Shown: positions 11,359 through 19,359 of the stretch, piece by piece | How the letters are laid out: each line of letters begins with the position of its first letter | Numbering within the stretch: position 1 is the first letter of the stretch | Virus record (IMG/VR): IMGVR_UViG_3300049629_000056 | Location: 1-34,904 of that record | Direction: 5' to 3' (one strand) | DNA length: 34,904 bases | From: a virus | Position numbers and translations under genes: made by a program | Notes under the pieces: generated by a model | What the model was told of the DNA's origin: nothing | Seen by the model: the letters and a program-made list of their open reading frames with translations, nothing else | Databases searched by the model: none

Positions 11359-12341
11359 AATGCACCTACATCAATCACTTCGCCTCTAAACTCAATCTGA
11401 TTCTCATCAAATTTATGGACGAGTTCAGGCCATAAAAGCTGACCATTGAAGAAGTTTAACACCGCAAAGCCCGATCTGTGATTAGCAGGGTTTATCTCAG
11501 CATAAGTAAATTGTGGGCCATCTGTCTCAGCCAAAGTGCCTGTATCTACCCCAAAACGATTGCCGTTATAGTCAGCAAATGGCGTGACCTTTAAGGAATG
11601 TAGATGACCCGTCACAATACTAACACCCGCATTGATAGTGTTGTTGTGAGTGGCATGAACACCACCCTTATATCGGTGCTTGATAATACATTGTTCGGTA
11701 GGCCATACCGCCCAACAAAACTCCCAATCAAGAAAGTGGTCTGTCAGCTTAAAACCTAATACTTCTTTGTATTGTGGTGCGTGTTGCGCTAAACGATTGC
11801 CGAATCTAACATCGTGATTACCCCATGTCCACAGTAGCTTTACATTATGTCGGACAGACTTTGCAATCTCCTCTATTTCGTTAAGCGCACCCTGACAGGC
11901 TTTTAACTCTTGAATAACAGTAGTCGCTGGTTGTTCAGTTACGTCATGGCGAGAGATAGAAGCCCCATCAAACGCATCTCCGTTACAGATGATGGCTTTG
12001 GGTTTGAACTCTTGGATAGCCCATAGAAGCCCTTTAAATGCTGTTGTTCGTTGACCAGGTATGAAGTGAGCATCAGAGAAGACAATGACAGTCCCATCTA
12101 GGATGCCAAGTTCTATTTGCTTTAAAGGAGAGAAAGACTTGGGTCTGTTTTTGTTATACAAATCACCTCGATGGTCTTTCGCATTGAGGGTCATGTTGTA
12201 TTCTTTTTCAATCCACCTTCTGCGTAAATGGACTGCCCTGTTATTTATACCAAGGTGTTCTGCCATTCTTTGTGCAGATTGAAGTTGACCCCATAACTGG
12301 ATGAACTCCATGTCGGTACAGGTTTCATTATGTGCGCCCAT
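11355..12341 (-). CDS. Calcineurin-like metallophosphoesterase with N-terminal HTH-like domain
   Basis: A 328-residue protein with the five metallophosphoesterase motifs: Asp90-Ala-His92, Gly121-Asp122, Gly174-Asn-His-Asp177, His229/His232 and Gly245-His-Leu-His248. These bind two metals and cleave phosphoester bonds. Residues 11-45 resemble a small helix-turn-helix (AQRMAEHLGINNRAVHLRRR). Phage relatives are often annotated as exonuclease/phosphoesterase without a known substrate. It overlaps the metalloprotease-like gene by 14 bases and lies at the far end of the late region. Confidence 0.85.
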   Translation of the reverse strand: MGAHNETCTDMEFIQLWGQLQSAQRMAEHLGINNRAVHLRRRWIEKEYNMTLNAKDHRGDLYNKNRPKSFSPLKQIELGILDGTVIVFSDAHFIPGQRTTAFKGLLWAIQEFKPKAIICNGDAFDGASISRHDVTEQPATTVIQELKACQGALNEIEEIAKSVRHNVKLLWTWGNHDVRFGNRLAQHAPQYKEVLGFKLTDHFLDWEFCWAVWPTEQCIIKHRYKGGVHATHNNTINAGVSIVTGHLHSLKVTPFADYNGNRFGVDTGTLAETDGPQFTYAEINPANHRSGFAVLNFFNGQLLWPELVHKFDENQIEFRGEVIDVGAF

Positions 12342-12702
12342 TGGAATCCTTAGACAGTAACTTTTCTAAAAGGTTAATGACTCTATGCTCTTGCATTTCC
12401 ACTTCATCTTGAGATGATTTAGGGTCTTGCGCCACAGTCATTAAATCGTGCAGAAACACATGAAGCAACTCATGTAAAGCAGTCTGATCCAGAGACTCTG
12501 GTGTGATCTTCTCAGCACCAAAATCACCTAGTCTATAAGTAGCCAATCGAGCAGAAGTATTAAACTCAACAGAAGCCATAGCAGCCTTTGCTGGTTTACT
12601 TCCTTTTTCAATTCTCCAATCACCCAAACTAAGCACTTGTTGCCACTTTCTGACACTTTGTGCGAAAAGTTTTGCATCTTCTGGTGTAGGAATGTTAGGC
12701 AT
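12328..12702 (-). CDS. HExxH metalloprotease-like protein
   Basis: A 124-residue protein with HELLH at 77-81 and a further His at 85 within LHVFLHD. This is a zincin-type motif, here in a helix at about residues 73-90; preceding segments look like beta strands (MASVEFNTSARLATYRL). It does not look like the SprT-like protein at 673. AAGGTG precedes the ATG well. It lies between lysis genes and the phosphoesterase. Proteolytic activity is likely but the target is unknown. Confidence 0.65.
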   Translation of the reverse strand: MPNIPTPEDAKLFAQSVRKWQQVLSLGDWRIEKGSKPAKAAMASVEFNTSARLATYRLGDFGAEKITPESLDQTALHELLHVFLHDLMTVAQDPKSSQDEVEMQEHRVINLLEKLLSKDSNGRT

Positions 12703-12737
12703 TTCAACACCTTATAGCAGAATTGTTACAGTTTAGT

Positions 12738-13337
12738 TTAAGAAGCCAACACAAGTAAAGCGTGATCTATGTGCTTTATGCGGTCTTCCAAGCCTATAAA
12801 ACCGCCATTTATCTTCTTTGTTAGGGTTCTGTAGTCCTTGGAATCGGCATATTGGTTCAGCTTTTGGACATCCCAGAACCACCCCGCAGTAAGAGCCGCA
12901 TACATTGGAGTCGCTACCAACTCAGGTTGCATCACAAAATCCACCCCTAGAGCCTGACCTGCATGGAAATAGTTTGCATGGCCTGTCAATTGGATACATC
13001 CTCGGCCTCGGAAACGATAACCATCCCCAGAAGCCTCATCCCTGTTGCCCATCCGATTAGAGTAAACAGTATTGGCAATCAACTTGGGATTACGAGCGCA
13101 AGCCTGTGCCTTGGCAGCATCAAACCTTTTAGGCCATAACTTCTGCAAAGCCTCTGCACGATAGTTCAAATTCTCTTCAAGGATTCTGAAGTTCCCACAT
13201 TCATGCCCACATTGACCAATGAAAGCCGCCTTTCTAAGGGGATTCATAATGTCAAAACGCTCAAAAGTGGCATTCAGGGCATCTACCCATTCCTCACCAA
13301 TATGAAGTTGTCGGAGTTGTTCTTTATTTACTGACAT
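12738..13337 (-). CDS. Endolysin, glycoside hydrolase family 19
   Basis: A 199-residue chitinase-like lysozyme. The family pattern GHECGNF (catalytic Glu46), the following EENLNY, and the RFRGRGCIQLTGHANY segment (about 108-123) are clear. GH19 endolysins cut the glycan strand of peptidoglycan at the end of infection. There is no signal peptide or membrane anchor, so a holin is needed for export. It overlaps the Rz-like gene by 14 bases, giving a holin, spanin, endolysin order. Length is normal for phage GH19 enzymes. Confidence 0.92.
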   Translation of the reverse strand: MSVNKEQLRQLHIGEEWVDALNATFERFDIMNPLRKAAFIGQCGHECGNFRILEENLNYRAEALQKLWPKRFDAAKAQACARNPKLIANTVYSNRMGNRDEASGDGYRFRGRGCIQLTGHANYFHAGQALGVDFVMQPELVATPMYAALTAGWFWDVQKLNQYADSKDYRTLTKKINGGFIGLEDRIKHIDHALLVLAS

Positions 13338-13821
13338 TTAGTAAATCTCTCATCTGATTGTACGAATCCACACAAGCATTAAGTGCGACAGTATTCTTAT
13401 CCCCTTGGGCGACTATTTCTGCGATGGCATCGATTGTTGCTCTTTCGGCATCAGAAGGTTCATTAGTCGGTCTGTCAGATTCACTGGTTGCTTTTGAATC
13501 TGTGGAGGTAATGGAGGTATTTGTGGGGGTTTGTACGTTACTTGTGGGGCAGAGGCGCAACTTGCCAGCACGATTGGCAACAGCAAGAGCAGTAGTTTTT
13601 TTGTTGATAGCATCATTGGCTTCCTGTAGTTTGGCAGATTGTTGAGAAAGTTTTTCAGTCATGTTTTGCTCGATCTGACGAGCTTCATCATTCTTTTTGG
13701 CAATAGCGATCTTCATGTCTCCATCACGCTCTAGCCATCCATAGTGGTGTCCAACTCGGTATGTACCAAAGAGAGATACCAAAACACCCACAATAAGCCA
13801 CGGGAGAGGTATTGGGAACAT
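13324..13821 (-). CDS. Rz-like inner-membrane spanin
   Basis: A 165-residue protein with one N-terminal membrane helix (about 6-21) and a long coiled-coil periplasmic part (about 40-85, rich in Glu, Gln, Lys), then a Thr/Ser-rich stretch and a helical end. i-Spanins join an outer-membrane partner to fuse the membranes in the last lysis step. The partner Rz1-type gene lies wholly inside this one in another frame. It starts at the stop of the holin-candidate gene (shared base 13821). Confidence 0.85.
   Translation of the reverse strand: MFPIPLPWLIVGVLVSLFGTYRVGHHYGWLERDGDMKIAIAKKNDEARQIEQNMTEKLSQQSAKLQEANDAINKKTTALAVANRAGKLRLCPTSNVQTPTNTSITSTDSKATSESDRPTNEPSDAERATIDAIAEIVAQGDKNTVALNACVDSYNQMRDLLNVSK
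13413..13616 (-). CDS. Rz1-like outer-membrane spanin lipoprotein, nested in Rz
   Basis: A 67-residue frame wholly inside the Rz-like gene. It has a lipoprotein signal: basic MMLSTKK, then Leu-rich core and lipobox Leu-Ala-Ser-Cys (Cys19), and a mature part rich in proline (PPQIPPLPPQIQKQP), the hallmark of Rz1. AGGA lies just before the ATG. Fully nested Rz1 genes are known in lambda-like phages. I am confident that this is a real overlapping gene. Confidence 0.88.
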   Translation of the reverse strand: MMLSTKKLLLLLLPIVLASCASAPQVTYKPPQIPPLPPQIQKQPVNLTDRLMNLLMPKEQQSMPSQK

Positions 13822-14330
13822 TATTCAGCCTCTTTTCTAGCTTGTGCTAATTCTTCACGCTCTTGGTCATCTTCTAAGTGGTCAGGAGGGGTAGTCGGAG
13901 GAGGGCCAGGTGTCCAAGATTCATCCAACTCTGGATTCTTCCAAACAGGCATAGCACCAAAAGGTTGACTAGGCAAACCATACGCAGATTGCGGAGGTGC
14001 ATAGGACGAGTTAAAACCGCCCTGAGAGCCTCCATAGCCCATTGGTTGACACATTGGTTGCGTTGGAGGATTAAACGCCCTAGAAGCACTGGACATAGCC
14101 CGTTTACCAATAACGCCACCGATACCGCCCACGATCAGCAGAACAATGTCGTTCAGCATCTTGGTATAGGCTTGGTCAATCGGGGCCATACTCTTGATTG
14201 GCTGAGTGACAAAAGTCACCGAATAGAGCAAAGCACCAACAATAAACATGAGGATAAGTGTGACTGCAACCACAACAAACCCCCAAATTCTTACTTCTAT
14301 CTCTTCAGTTGTTAGGTTTAACTTCGTCAA
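13821..14330 (-). CDS. Holin candidate, two membrane segments
   Basis: A 169-residue protein with two hydrophobic segments (about 15-38 and 62-77) and a long polar, Pro/Gly/Gln-rich C-terminal tail ending in charged residues. Its place directly before the spanins and endolysin makes it the best holin candidate, of a two-helix type with an unusually long tail. The second segment is Gly-rich (IVGGIGGVIG). It could instead be a virion or membrane protein. It overlaps the small lipoprotein gene by 26 bases. Confidence 0.6.
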   Translation of the reverse strand: MTKLNLTTEEIEVRIWGFVVVAVTLILMFIVGALLYSVTFVTQPIKSMAPIDQAYTKMLNDIVLLIVGGIGGVIGKRAMSSASRAFNPPTQPMCQPMGYGGSQGGFNSSYAPPQSAYGLPSQPFGAMPVWKNPELDESWTPGPPPTTPPDHLEDDQEREELAQARKEAE

Positions 14331-14502
14331 TCTTTTTCTCCAATATTGGTGCTACTAAGTATTCAGGACAAGTCTGAGTAAATTGGCATCTAGGTTTTTG
14401 ACATTGTTCAGCATGGAAATTGTCTGGATTTTGGCAAAAATAACGATATTTCTCATCACATCCATGTAGCATAAAAGCTACAAATACAAGTAAGTACTTC
14501 AT
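14305..14502 (-). CDS. Small Cys-rich lipoprotein
   Basis: A 65-residue protein with a lipoprotein-type signal (MKYLLVFVAFMLHGC, Cys15) and then a Cys-rich part (Cys23, Cys34, Cys39, Cys45). The KYRYxCQxPxN pattern after the lipid cysteine occurs in small conserved lipoproteins of other short-tailed phages as I remember them; function unknown. Coupled by ATGA to the gene upstream. Position near the lysis genes suggests a role in lysis or in superinfection exclusion, which is inference. Confidence 0.75.
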   Translation of the reverse strand: MKYLLVFVAFMLHGCDEKYRYFCQNPDNFHAEQCQKPRCQFTQTCPEYLVAPILEKKIDEVKPNN

Positions 14503-14654
14503 TTACCAAGACCAACCTTTCCAAGTAGAAGATTGACAATTCTGTCAGACAGATCATCAGGTAAGAACTTCAGAAAACCCAAGAAATACAAAGCCACTAA
14601 TCCGTAAACGAATATCTTGAGGCACAAGTCAAAGGTCTTTTGATACTCATTCAC
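14499..14654 (-). CDS. Small membrane protein with GTG start, 51 aa
   Basis: GTG at 14654 overlaps the stop of the gene upstream (GTGA), with AAGG eight bases before it; the stop overlaps the lipoprotein start (ATGA). One membrane helix is predicted (residues about 13-31, IFVYGLVALYFLGFLKFL), followed by an amphipathic C-terminal helix. The double coupling and exact fill of the gap support it. It could be a second holin or antiholin; no family recognised. Confidence 0.7.
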   Translation of the reverse strand: MNEYQKTFDLCLKIFVYGLVALYFLGFLKFLPDDLSDRIVNLLLGKVGLGK

Positions 14655-15148
14655 CGACCACACCTTCTTGTTGCTTCACAGAATGTCATCAACTCATTGA
14701 CACCAACGAAAACTAAGAACAAAACAAAGCAAATTCCACCTATTGCCAAACCAATCTCTAGTTGTTCTTGCTCTTTCTGTTTAGCTTCTTTCTCTGCCTT
14801 CTTTAGTGCGCTTATTTCTTTAGCATCTGCCAAGTCCATCTCTGCTTGACGGGCTTTAATCTTGTTCCAAACGTCAATCTTTCCTGTCTGCATGAAGAGC
14901 ATCTTTAACTCTTCCTCAAATGCTCTGGCTTGCTCTAGTGCCATCTCAATCTGCAAAGCCGTACCCATGTTTGAGCCTTTACCAGACTGTTTAGCCTGAA
15001 GCATGGCTTTTGTAGCTACAGACTTAGCGTCAAATAGCTTACCAATCATGGGCGCAAGTGAGCCTAGGTCATTGGCAACATTAGCCGCCTTCTTGACCAT
15101 CGAAATAGCTGACTGTATGCCAGCTAGAGCCGTAATAGGATCGATCAC
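14651..15148 (-). CDS. Helical phage protein with C-terminal membrane segment
   Basis: A 165-residue protein. I place the start at GTG 15148, overlapping the stop of the small gene upstream, with GGGAG upstream; an ATG at 15211 would overlap that gene. The start MIDPITALAGIQSAIS and the later ALEQARAFEEELKMLFMQTG belong to a protein type common beside tail and lysis genes of short-tailed phages, function unknown to me. Residues about 125-160 have a Lys/Glu helix, then one membrane segment (IGLAIGGICFVLFLVFVGV). A virion or membrane role is possible. Confidence 0.75.
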   Translation of the reverse strand: MIDPITALAGIQSAISMVKKAANVANDLGSLAPMIGKLFDAKSVATKAMLQAKQSGKGSNMGTALQIEMALEQARAFEEELKMLFMQTGKIDVWNKIKARQAEMDLADAKEISALKKAEKEAKQKEQEQLEIGLAIGGICFVLFLVFVGVNELMTFCEATRRCGR

Positions 15149-15258
15149 TTCTTTCTCTCCCACTTGAGACAGACTACTTTGCGATTGTAAACATCGCCAG
15201 TCCAAGTCCATTTAATACATCGGTACTCTATGGTTGCCGCCAAGAGAAAGGCGATCAC
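15145..15258 (-). CDS. Micro-ORF, 37 aa, GTG start
   Basis: GTG 15258 overlaps the stop of the 30-aa frame upstream, and its stop overlaps the GTG of the next gene (GTGA at both ends). A short hydrophobic start is followed by a YRCIKWTWTGDVYNRKVVCL segment (residues 12-31) with two cysteines. I remember this CxKWxWTGDV pattern from other phage genomes as a small unnamed protein, which is the main reason to accept it. Confidence 0.65.
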   Translation of the reverse strand: MIAFLLAATIEYRCIKWTWTGDVYNRKVVCLKWERKK

Positions 15259-15347
15259 GGAAATGCCCAAACAATAATATAACTACAGAAAATTACAAAA
15301 CAAAGAAGAAGGGTTGCTACTGAGATAGCAAACAGCCCGTCTTTCAT
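15255..15347 (-). CDS. Micro-ORF, 30-aa membrane peptide
   Basis: ATG 15347 shares its A with the stop codon of the large gene upstream (TAATG), and the stop overlaps the next GTG. After MKDG the peptide is almost wholly hydrophobic (about residues 5-28), so it should be a single membrane helix. Coupling on both sides supports expression. Confidence 0.55.
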   Translation of the reverse strand: MKDGLFAISVATLLLCFVIFCSYIIVWAFP

Positions 15348-18097
15348 TACTGAACCATTGGGGTATATTGATAAGAAGACTCAGGTTCTGGAGCTATCAC
15401 CTCGCTTGGTGAAGCCGCAACAGAACCGCCCAAATATCCAGTACGCATGACAGACATACCCAATGAATTTGCAAAGTTAGACAAATCACCAGGTTTAACA
15501 AAGTCTGACAACTCTACCTCTTGACCTTTTTTGTTTATCAAACGGGTAGATGCCTTAATAACGCCATCCAAACCACCCTTGTCCATAAATAGCTTTCTGT
15601 GAGCCTCTTTGGTAGCGTCATCTATGTTTTTCTGACCAACCGCAGCCGCAATACGGAAACCTTTGTTAAACACGCTAGCAATCTGGTTAACCAAGATTGC
15701 AGATACTCGTTTGGGATCAACACCACCTAAAAGGCGTTGTAAAGTACCCATTTCTTTAATAGCCGCTTGATCTAAAGGAAGACTATTGACATCTATCTTT
15801 GTTGCCAAACGCTGTACATCAGCCAATGAAGACAAATTATCAAAATGTTGCTTGCCAAATAGACGAACAAACGCATCCTTATTTTTTTCCAAATAAGCAA
15901 ACGGGTTTTGACTGTCTAACATCTTTGTAACCAAAGCGTTTTGAACCGCTAAAGTAGTGTTAGTTTGGTCATCAGGAGACAATTTCTTTAGATCATTAAA
16001 GAACTTAGTTTGATAGCCTTTACCAGTAGATCCAAGCATACGACTTGTTATTGCATCAACTCCACCAGTTTCATAGTTTGCCAAGAATGAATCGCCAATC
16101 CTAATTCTTTCTGCTTTTGCTGCGTCATCTAACGCAACCCGTTCAGAGGAAAGAATGTTTGCCCTATTAGTAACATCATCAAGGCGTGATTTAAGACCAG
16201 GCAATTGAGCAAGAATATCGCTATAACCACCATTGTTGCTTGTTTTTGTAATCAAGGCATTCAGTTTGGTTGGGTCAATATAACCATCTTTGTCCAAAGC
16301 AGAGTTATATAACTTAGACATAACCGCTTTTTCAGCCAATGGCATACCTTCGTCACCAGCAACCTTCAAGAATTGAGTCATTGCAGTAGGACTTTTTGCT
16401 AACTGAGGAGCAATTCGTTCCGCATACTCTTGTGAGCCAATCTTCTGAATAGCATCGGCATCCTTAAATGGAATTCCTACTTTGTTGTAGTAATCCAAAT
16501 CAAGTTGTGACATCGCATTGCCGAATGTTGTCTTCTCACCACGGAAATTAACATTGATATCACCACTAGTGTTTTGGACTCGATCAAGAGCTTCGTCTAC
16601 ACGCTGTTGCAAAAGGATCAATTTATCCTTAGTTGCATCATTTTTAACAGAACGAATATCAGCCGCTACTCTTCGCTTTAAAGAATCAAGGCTGGTAATG
16701 TCCATGCCAATAGACAAATCTACTGGAGGGGCTTGACCAGGCACTGCGGGTAATGTTGTGTCTACTTGACCTTGCTTTCTCATGCGAGAAAACTCACCAG
16801 ATTGTTTCTGCACTAGTTTTAACAAGTCAGATTGACGACCCCAAGGGTCTTGCATAAACAAGTCTTTTGCCGTGTTTAACAATGCTTGAGTTTCATTGGC
16901 TGGCAAAATAGCACCTAATTGTGATGCTTGCTTCTTAACGCTCTCATACTCTGGCGACAAAGCATTTCGGGCGGCTGCTTCTTGTGCCAAAACAACACCC
17001 TGAATTGGTTTGCCAATATCAACTGGAGAAATATTGCCCGCAAGGTTAAGGGATTGTGTAAGTTTTGCTTGTTGGTCAGATAAAGCCTGAAGTCTTTTTA
17101 CATAATCAATTTCTACTTTTCCAATTTGTGTTGATGCTTTTGGAATTTCAACACTAGGTTGTGGGTACAACTCAGTAGCCTTTGTGCGAACAGCAGTCTG
17201 CAAATCTTTGTAAATTATTTCTAAGTCATTTGCAATTTTTGCATCTTTAGTTACTAAATCTTTTAAACCTGTTTCCAAAACTTTATTGTCAATAGCTCCA
17301 GCAGCCAAGATGTCAGGTTTACCACCAACAAAGGCAATCTTTTTACGAATGTCTTCTAATCGTTTTGTTAAGTTAGGATCAGCATCTAATGCTCGTTTAA
17401 TTAAATCTTGGGCCTGAGAAGTTCCTTCTACACCAGCCAAGTCTTCTACATTAAAGTCTTTAAGGTTAACTCTGTTTTTGGCTTCTGCCATTAGACCAAC
17501 ACCTTTTGTAGCACCTGCACCTGATAGTAGAGCAAACAAAATACCGCCTGTTACTTGACCAGTAACTCCACCCACTTGTTTACCAACTTCACCACCAAAC
17601 TCACCACCAATACCCGCCATAGTAGAACCAGCCCCAAGAGCCAAACGACCTGCTGTAGTAACTGGCAAACCAATCAAATTAGTAGGGTCTGCCAAAGCCT
17701 CTACACCTGCCGCCAAATATCGTTGTGTGCCTGTTGCAGGGCGAATGCCTGTGTCTACTCCCATGCCTCTTTGAACACTCTCTGTTGTGATGGGTTCTAA
17801 TTCAGGTTGAGTAGGAAACGCACCAGCGAATGTGCCTGTTTGCATGGCACTACCTGCTGTAGCCCTAGCAAATGGTTGTGTAACACCCTTCTTTACACTT
17901 TCATACAGTAATTCGCCAAGCCCTGTAGCGGCTCTCGCTTTGCCTTCAGCAGTAGGGCCACCTTGAAGACCTCGACCGCCACCAGCACCATCTGGGCGAA
18001 GTCGTGTAGCTATTTCAGCTAACTTTTGTGCATCCTCAACATTGCCCTCTGCATCTGCTTTACGCAAGGCTTCCATTGCTTGTTCATAAGTTGCCAT
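15347..18097 (-). CDS. Putative internal virion / DNA ejection protein, 916 aa
   Basis: The largest protein of the window. It begins with a short helical repeat-like segment (YEQAMEALRKADAEGNVEDAQ), has Gly/Ala-rich hydrophobic helices at about 150-205, and is otherwise long helical, partly coiled-coil. Three consecutive large genes of this kind between fibre and lysis genes match the layout of short-tailed phages, where they encode proteins ejected with DNA to form a channel. No lytic transglycosylase motif is apparent. The exact role is inferred from size, order and composition. Confidence 0.65.
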   Translation of the reverse strand: MATYEQAMEALRKADAEGNVEDAQKLAEIATRLRPDGAGGGRGLQGGPTAEGKARAATGLGELLYESVKKGVTQPFARATAGSAMQTGTFAGAFPTQPELEPITTESVQRGMGVDTGIRPATGTQRYLAAGVEALADPTNLIGLPVTTAGRLALGAGSTMAGIGGEFGGEVGKQVGGVTGQVTGGILFALLSGAGATKGVGLMAEAKNRVNLKDFNVEDLAGVEGTSQAQDLIKRALDADPNLTKRLEDIRKKIAFVGGKPDILAAGAIDNKVLETGLKDLVTKDAKIANDLEIIYKDLQTAVRTKATELYPQPSVEIPKASTQIGKVEIDYVKRLQALSDQQAKLTQSLNLAGNISPVDIGKPIQGVVLAQEAAARNALSPEYESVKKQASQLGAILPANETQALLNTAKDLFMQDPWGRQSDLLKLVQKQSGEFSRMRKQGQVDTTLPAVPGQAPPVDLSIGMDITSLDSLKRRVAADIRSVKNDATKDKLILLQQRVDEALDRVQNTSGDINVNFRGEKTTFGNAMSQLDLDYYNKVGIPFKDADAIQKIGSQEYAERIAPQLAKSPTAMTQFLKVAGDEGMPLAEKAVMSKLYNSALDKDGYIDPTKLNALITKTSNNGGYSDILAQLPGLKSRLDDVTNRANILSSERVALDDAAKAERIRIGDSFLANYETGGVDAITSRMLGSTGKGYQTKFFNDLKKLSPDDQTNTTLAVQNALVTKMLDSQNPFAYLEKNKDAFVRLFGKQHFDNLSSLADVQRLATKIDVNSLPLDQAAIKEMGTLQRLLGGVDPKRVSAILVNQIASVFNKGFRIAAAVGQKNIDDATKEAHRKLFMDKGGLDGVIKASTRLINKKGQEVELSDFVKPGDLSNFANSLGMSVMRTGYLGGSVAASPSEVIAPEPESSYQYTPMVQ

Positions 18098-19350
18098 TAT
18101 TTCTTCTCCACAGGACGATACTTGTTTATCAAGGCATCATCACTTGATGTTGATGAGGGTGCGCTTTCCCCTTTTTTTACAAGTTTAAACTGAGCAAGTT
18201 GACTGTCAATGTTTCTTAGAGCAACCTTATAGTTTGGAGATTCTGTATAACCAAACTCTTCTGCTGCCGACTCTAGCTTCCTCTTGCGCTCAATCAATGC
18301 ACCACGATAAAGAGCAATAGCAAACTTCTCTGCTTGATCTTTCTTAACTTCAGTTGTTCTACCAGTAAAGAACTTTACAGCATCTTGTGCTAAACGATCA
18401 TCAAGTCCACCAGTACGGGCAAACCTGTCGACATCAGCATTTGACATATTCTTGCCTTGACCTGTCAACAATGCTATTGAAGTTGGCAAAGAAGCAGCCG
18501 CAAAATCATTGCCTCTTGAGTTTCTAATAATTTCAATAGCACTTGGTGCATCAGAAAGAATTGTAGAAGTGCGCTGCATTATTGGGTCACTACTCAAAAC
18601 CTTTTGGGTAAAGTCCATCCAATCTTTTGTAGGTACTGGCTGACCAGGCAAAATAGTTTTAGGAGCACCTTTTTCAGCTTTTGTACCTTCTTCATCTTCT
18701 AGACGCTTATTAACAATTGCTTTTTCTTTTGGTGTAAGGTCTTTAAATGATCTGTTGTCAAACATTTCATTAGAAACTGCTTCTCTTTTTTCTCCAGAAC
18801 GTAGGTTCTCAGGTTTTTCTGGTTTTTCGTATAAGACTAAATCCGAAGGTTTACCCGTTATTTCATACTCTGCAAGACTTGCAGGGGTATATTTACCTGA
18901 TTCCACTAATCTTTGGAATGGATCAGCTTGAGCACGCTCACGTTTTGACGCAGCCAAAGATGCTTGTCCTGCCGCCAAACGCTGTTGTTGTTCAGCAATT
19001 TGAACTTGAGCCTTACGAGCAAAATCAGCCAATGCAAAAGCACCCTGTTGGTCGCCCATTTGAGCAAGAGTTTTAGCTCCATTTAACAAAGAAGTAGGAT
19101 CAGATTGATCTAGTTGACCTAAAACCTGTTGTCTAGCACTAATTAACTTCAACTGAGGGTCTTCTATGCCTAAAGCACCGCCAATAGCACCAGTAAGACC
19201 TCTAGCACCCGCATAGGTCATTGCCGCACCCGCTTCACCAGGAGTCAGTTTGGCAAGGTCAATACCCTCACGCAAAGCACTTCTACGTTGTTGCTCACCA
19301 TACATTTCAGGGGTCAGCCCGAACAGACCCGCTACGATATTTTCTGCCAT
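18097..19350 (-). CDS. Putative internal virion protein, 417 aa
   Basis: N-terminal region with Ala/Gly-rich helices (AAMTYAGARGLTGAIGGALG, about 42-61), then a Gln/Ala-rich coiled coil around 110-150 (IAEQQQRLAAGQASLAASKR) and a charged C-terminal half. AAGGA supports the ATG at 19350. It overlaps the 916-aa gene by one base. By position it is the second of three likely ejection-type proteins. Confidence 0.6.
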   Translation of the reverse strand: MAENIVAGLFGLTPEMYGEQQRRSALREGIDLAKLTPGEAGAAMTYAGARGLTGAIGGALGIEDPQLKLISARQQVLGQLDQSDPTSLLNGAKTLAQMGDQQGAFALADFARKAQVQIAEQQQRLAAGQASLAASKRERAQADPFQRLVESGKYTPASLAEYEITGKPSDLVLYEKPEKPENLRSGEKREAVSNEMFDNRSFKDLTPKEKAIVNKRLEDEEGTKAEKGAPKTILPGQPVPTKDWMDFTQKVLSSDPIMQRTSTILSDAPSAIEIIRNSRGNDFAAASLPTSIALLTGQGKNMSNADVDRFARTGGLDDRLAQDAVKFFTGRTTEVKKDQAEKFAIALYRGALIERKRKLESAAEEFGYTESPNYKVALRNIDSQLAQFKLVKKGESAPSSTSSDDALINKYRPVEKK

Positions 19351-19359
19351 GATGATTCC

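Noticed and set aside
14651-15211. ATG 15211 as the start of the 186-codon frame
   Set aside because: It would overlap a small coupled gene by 48 bases and adds an unlike N-terminus; GTG 15148 has a ribosome site and gives the usual start of this protein type.
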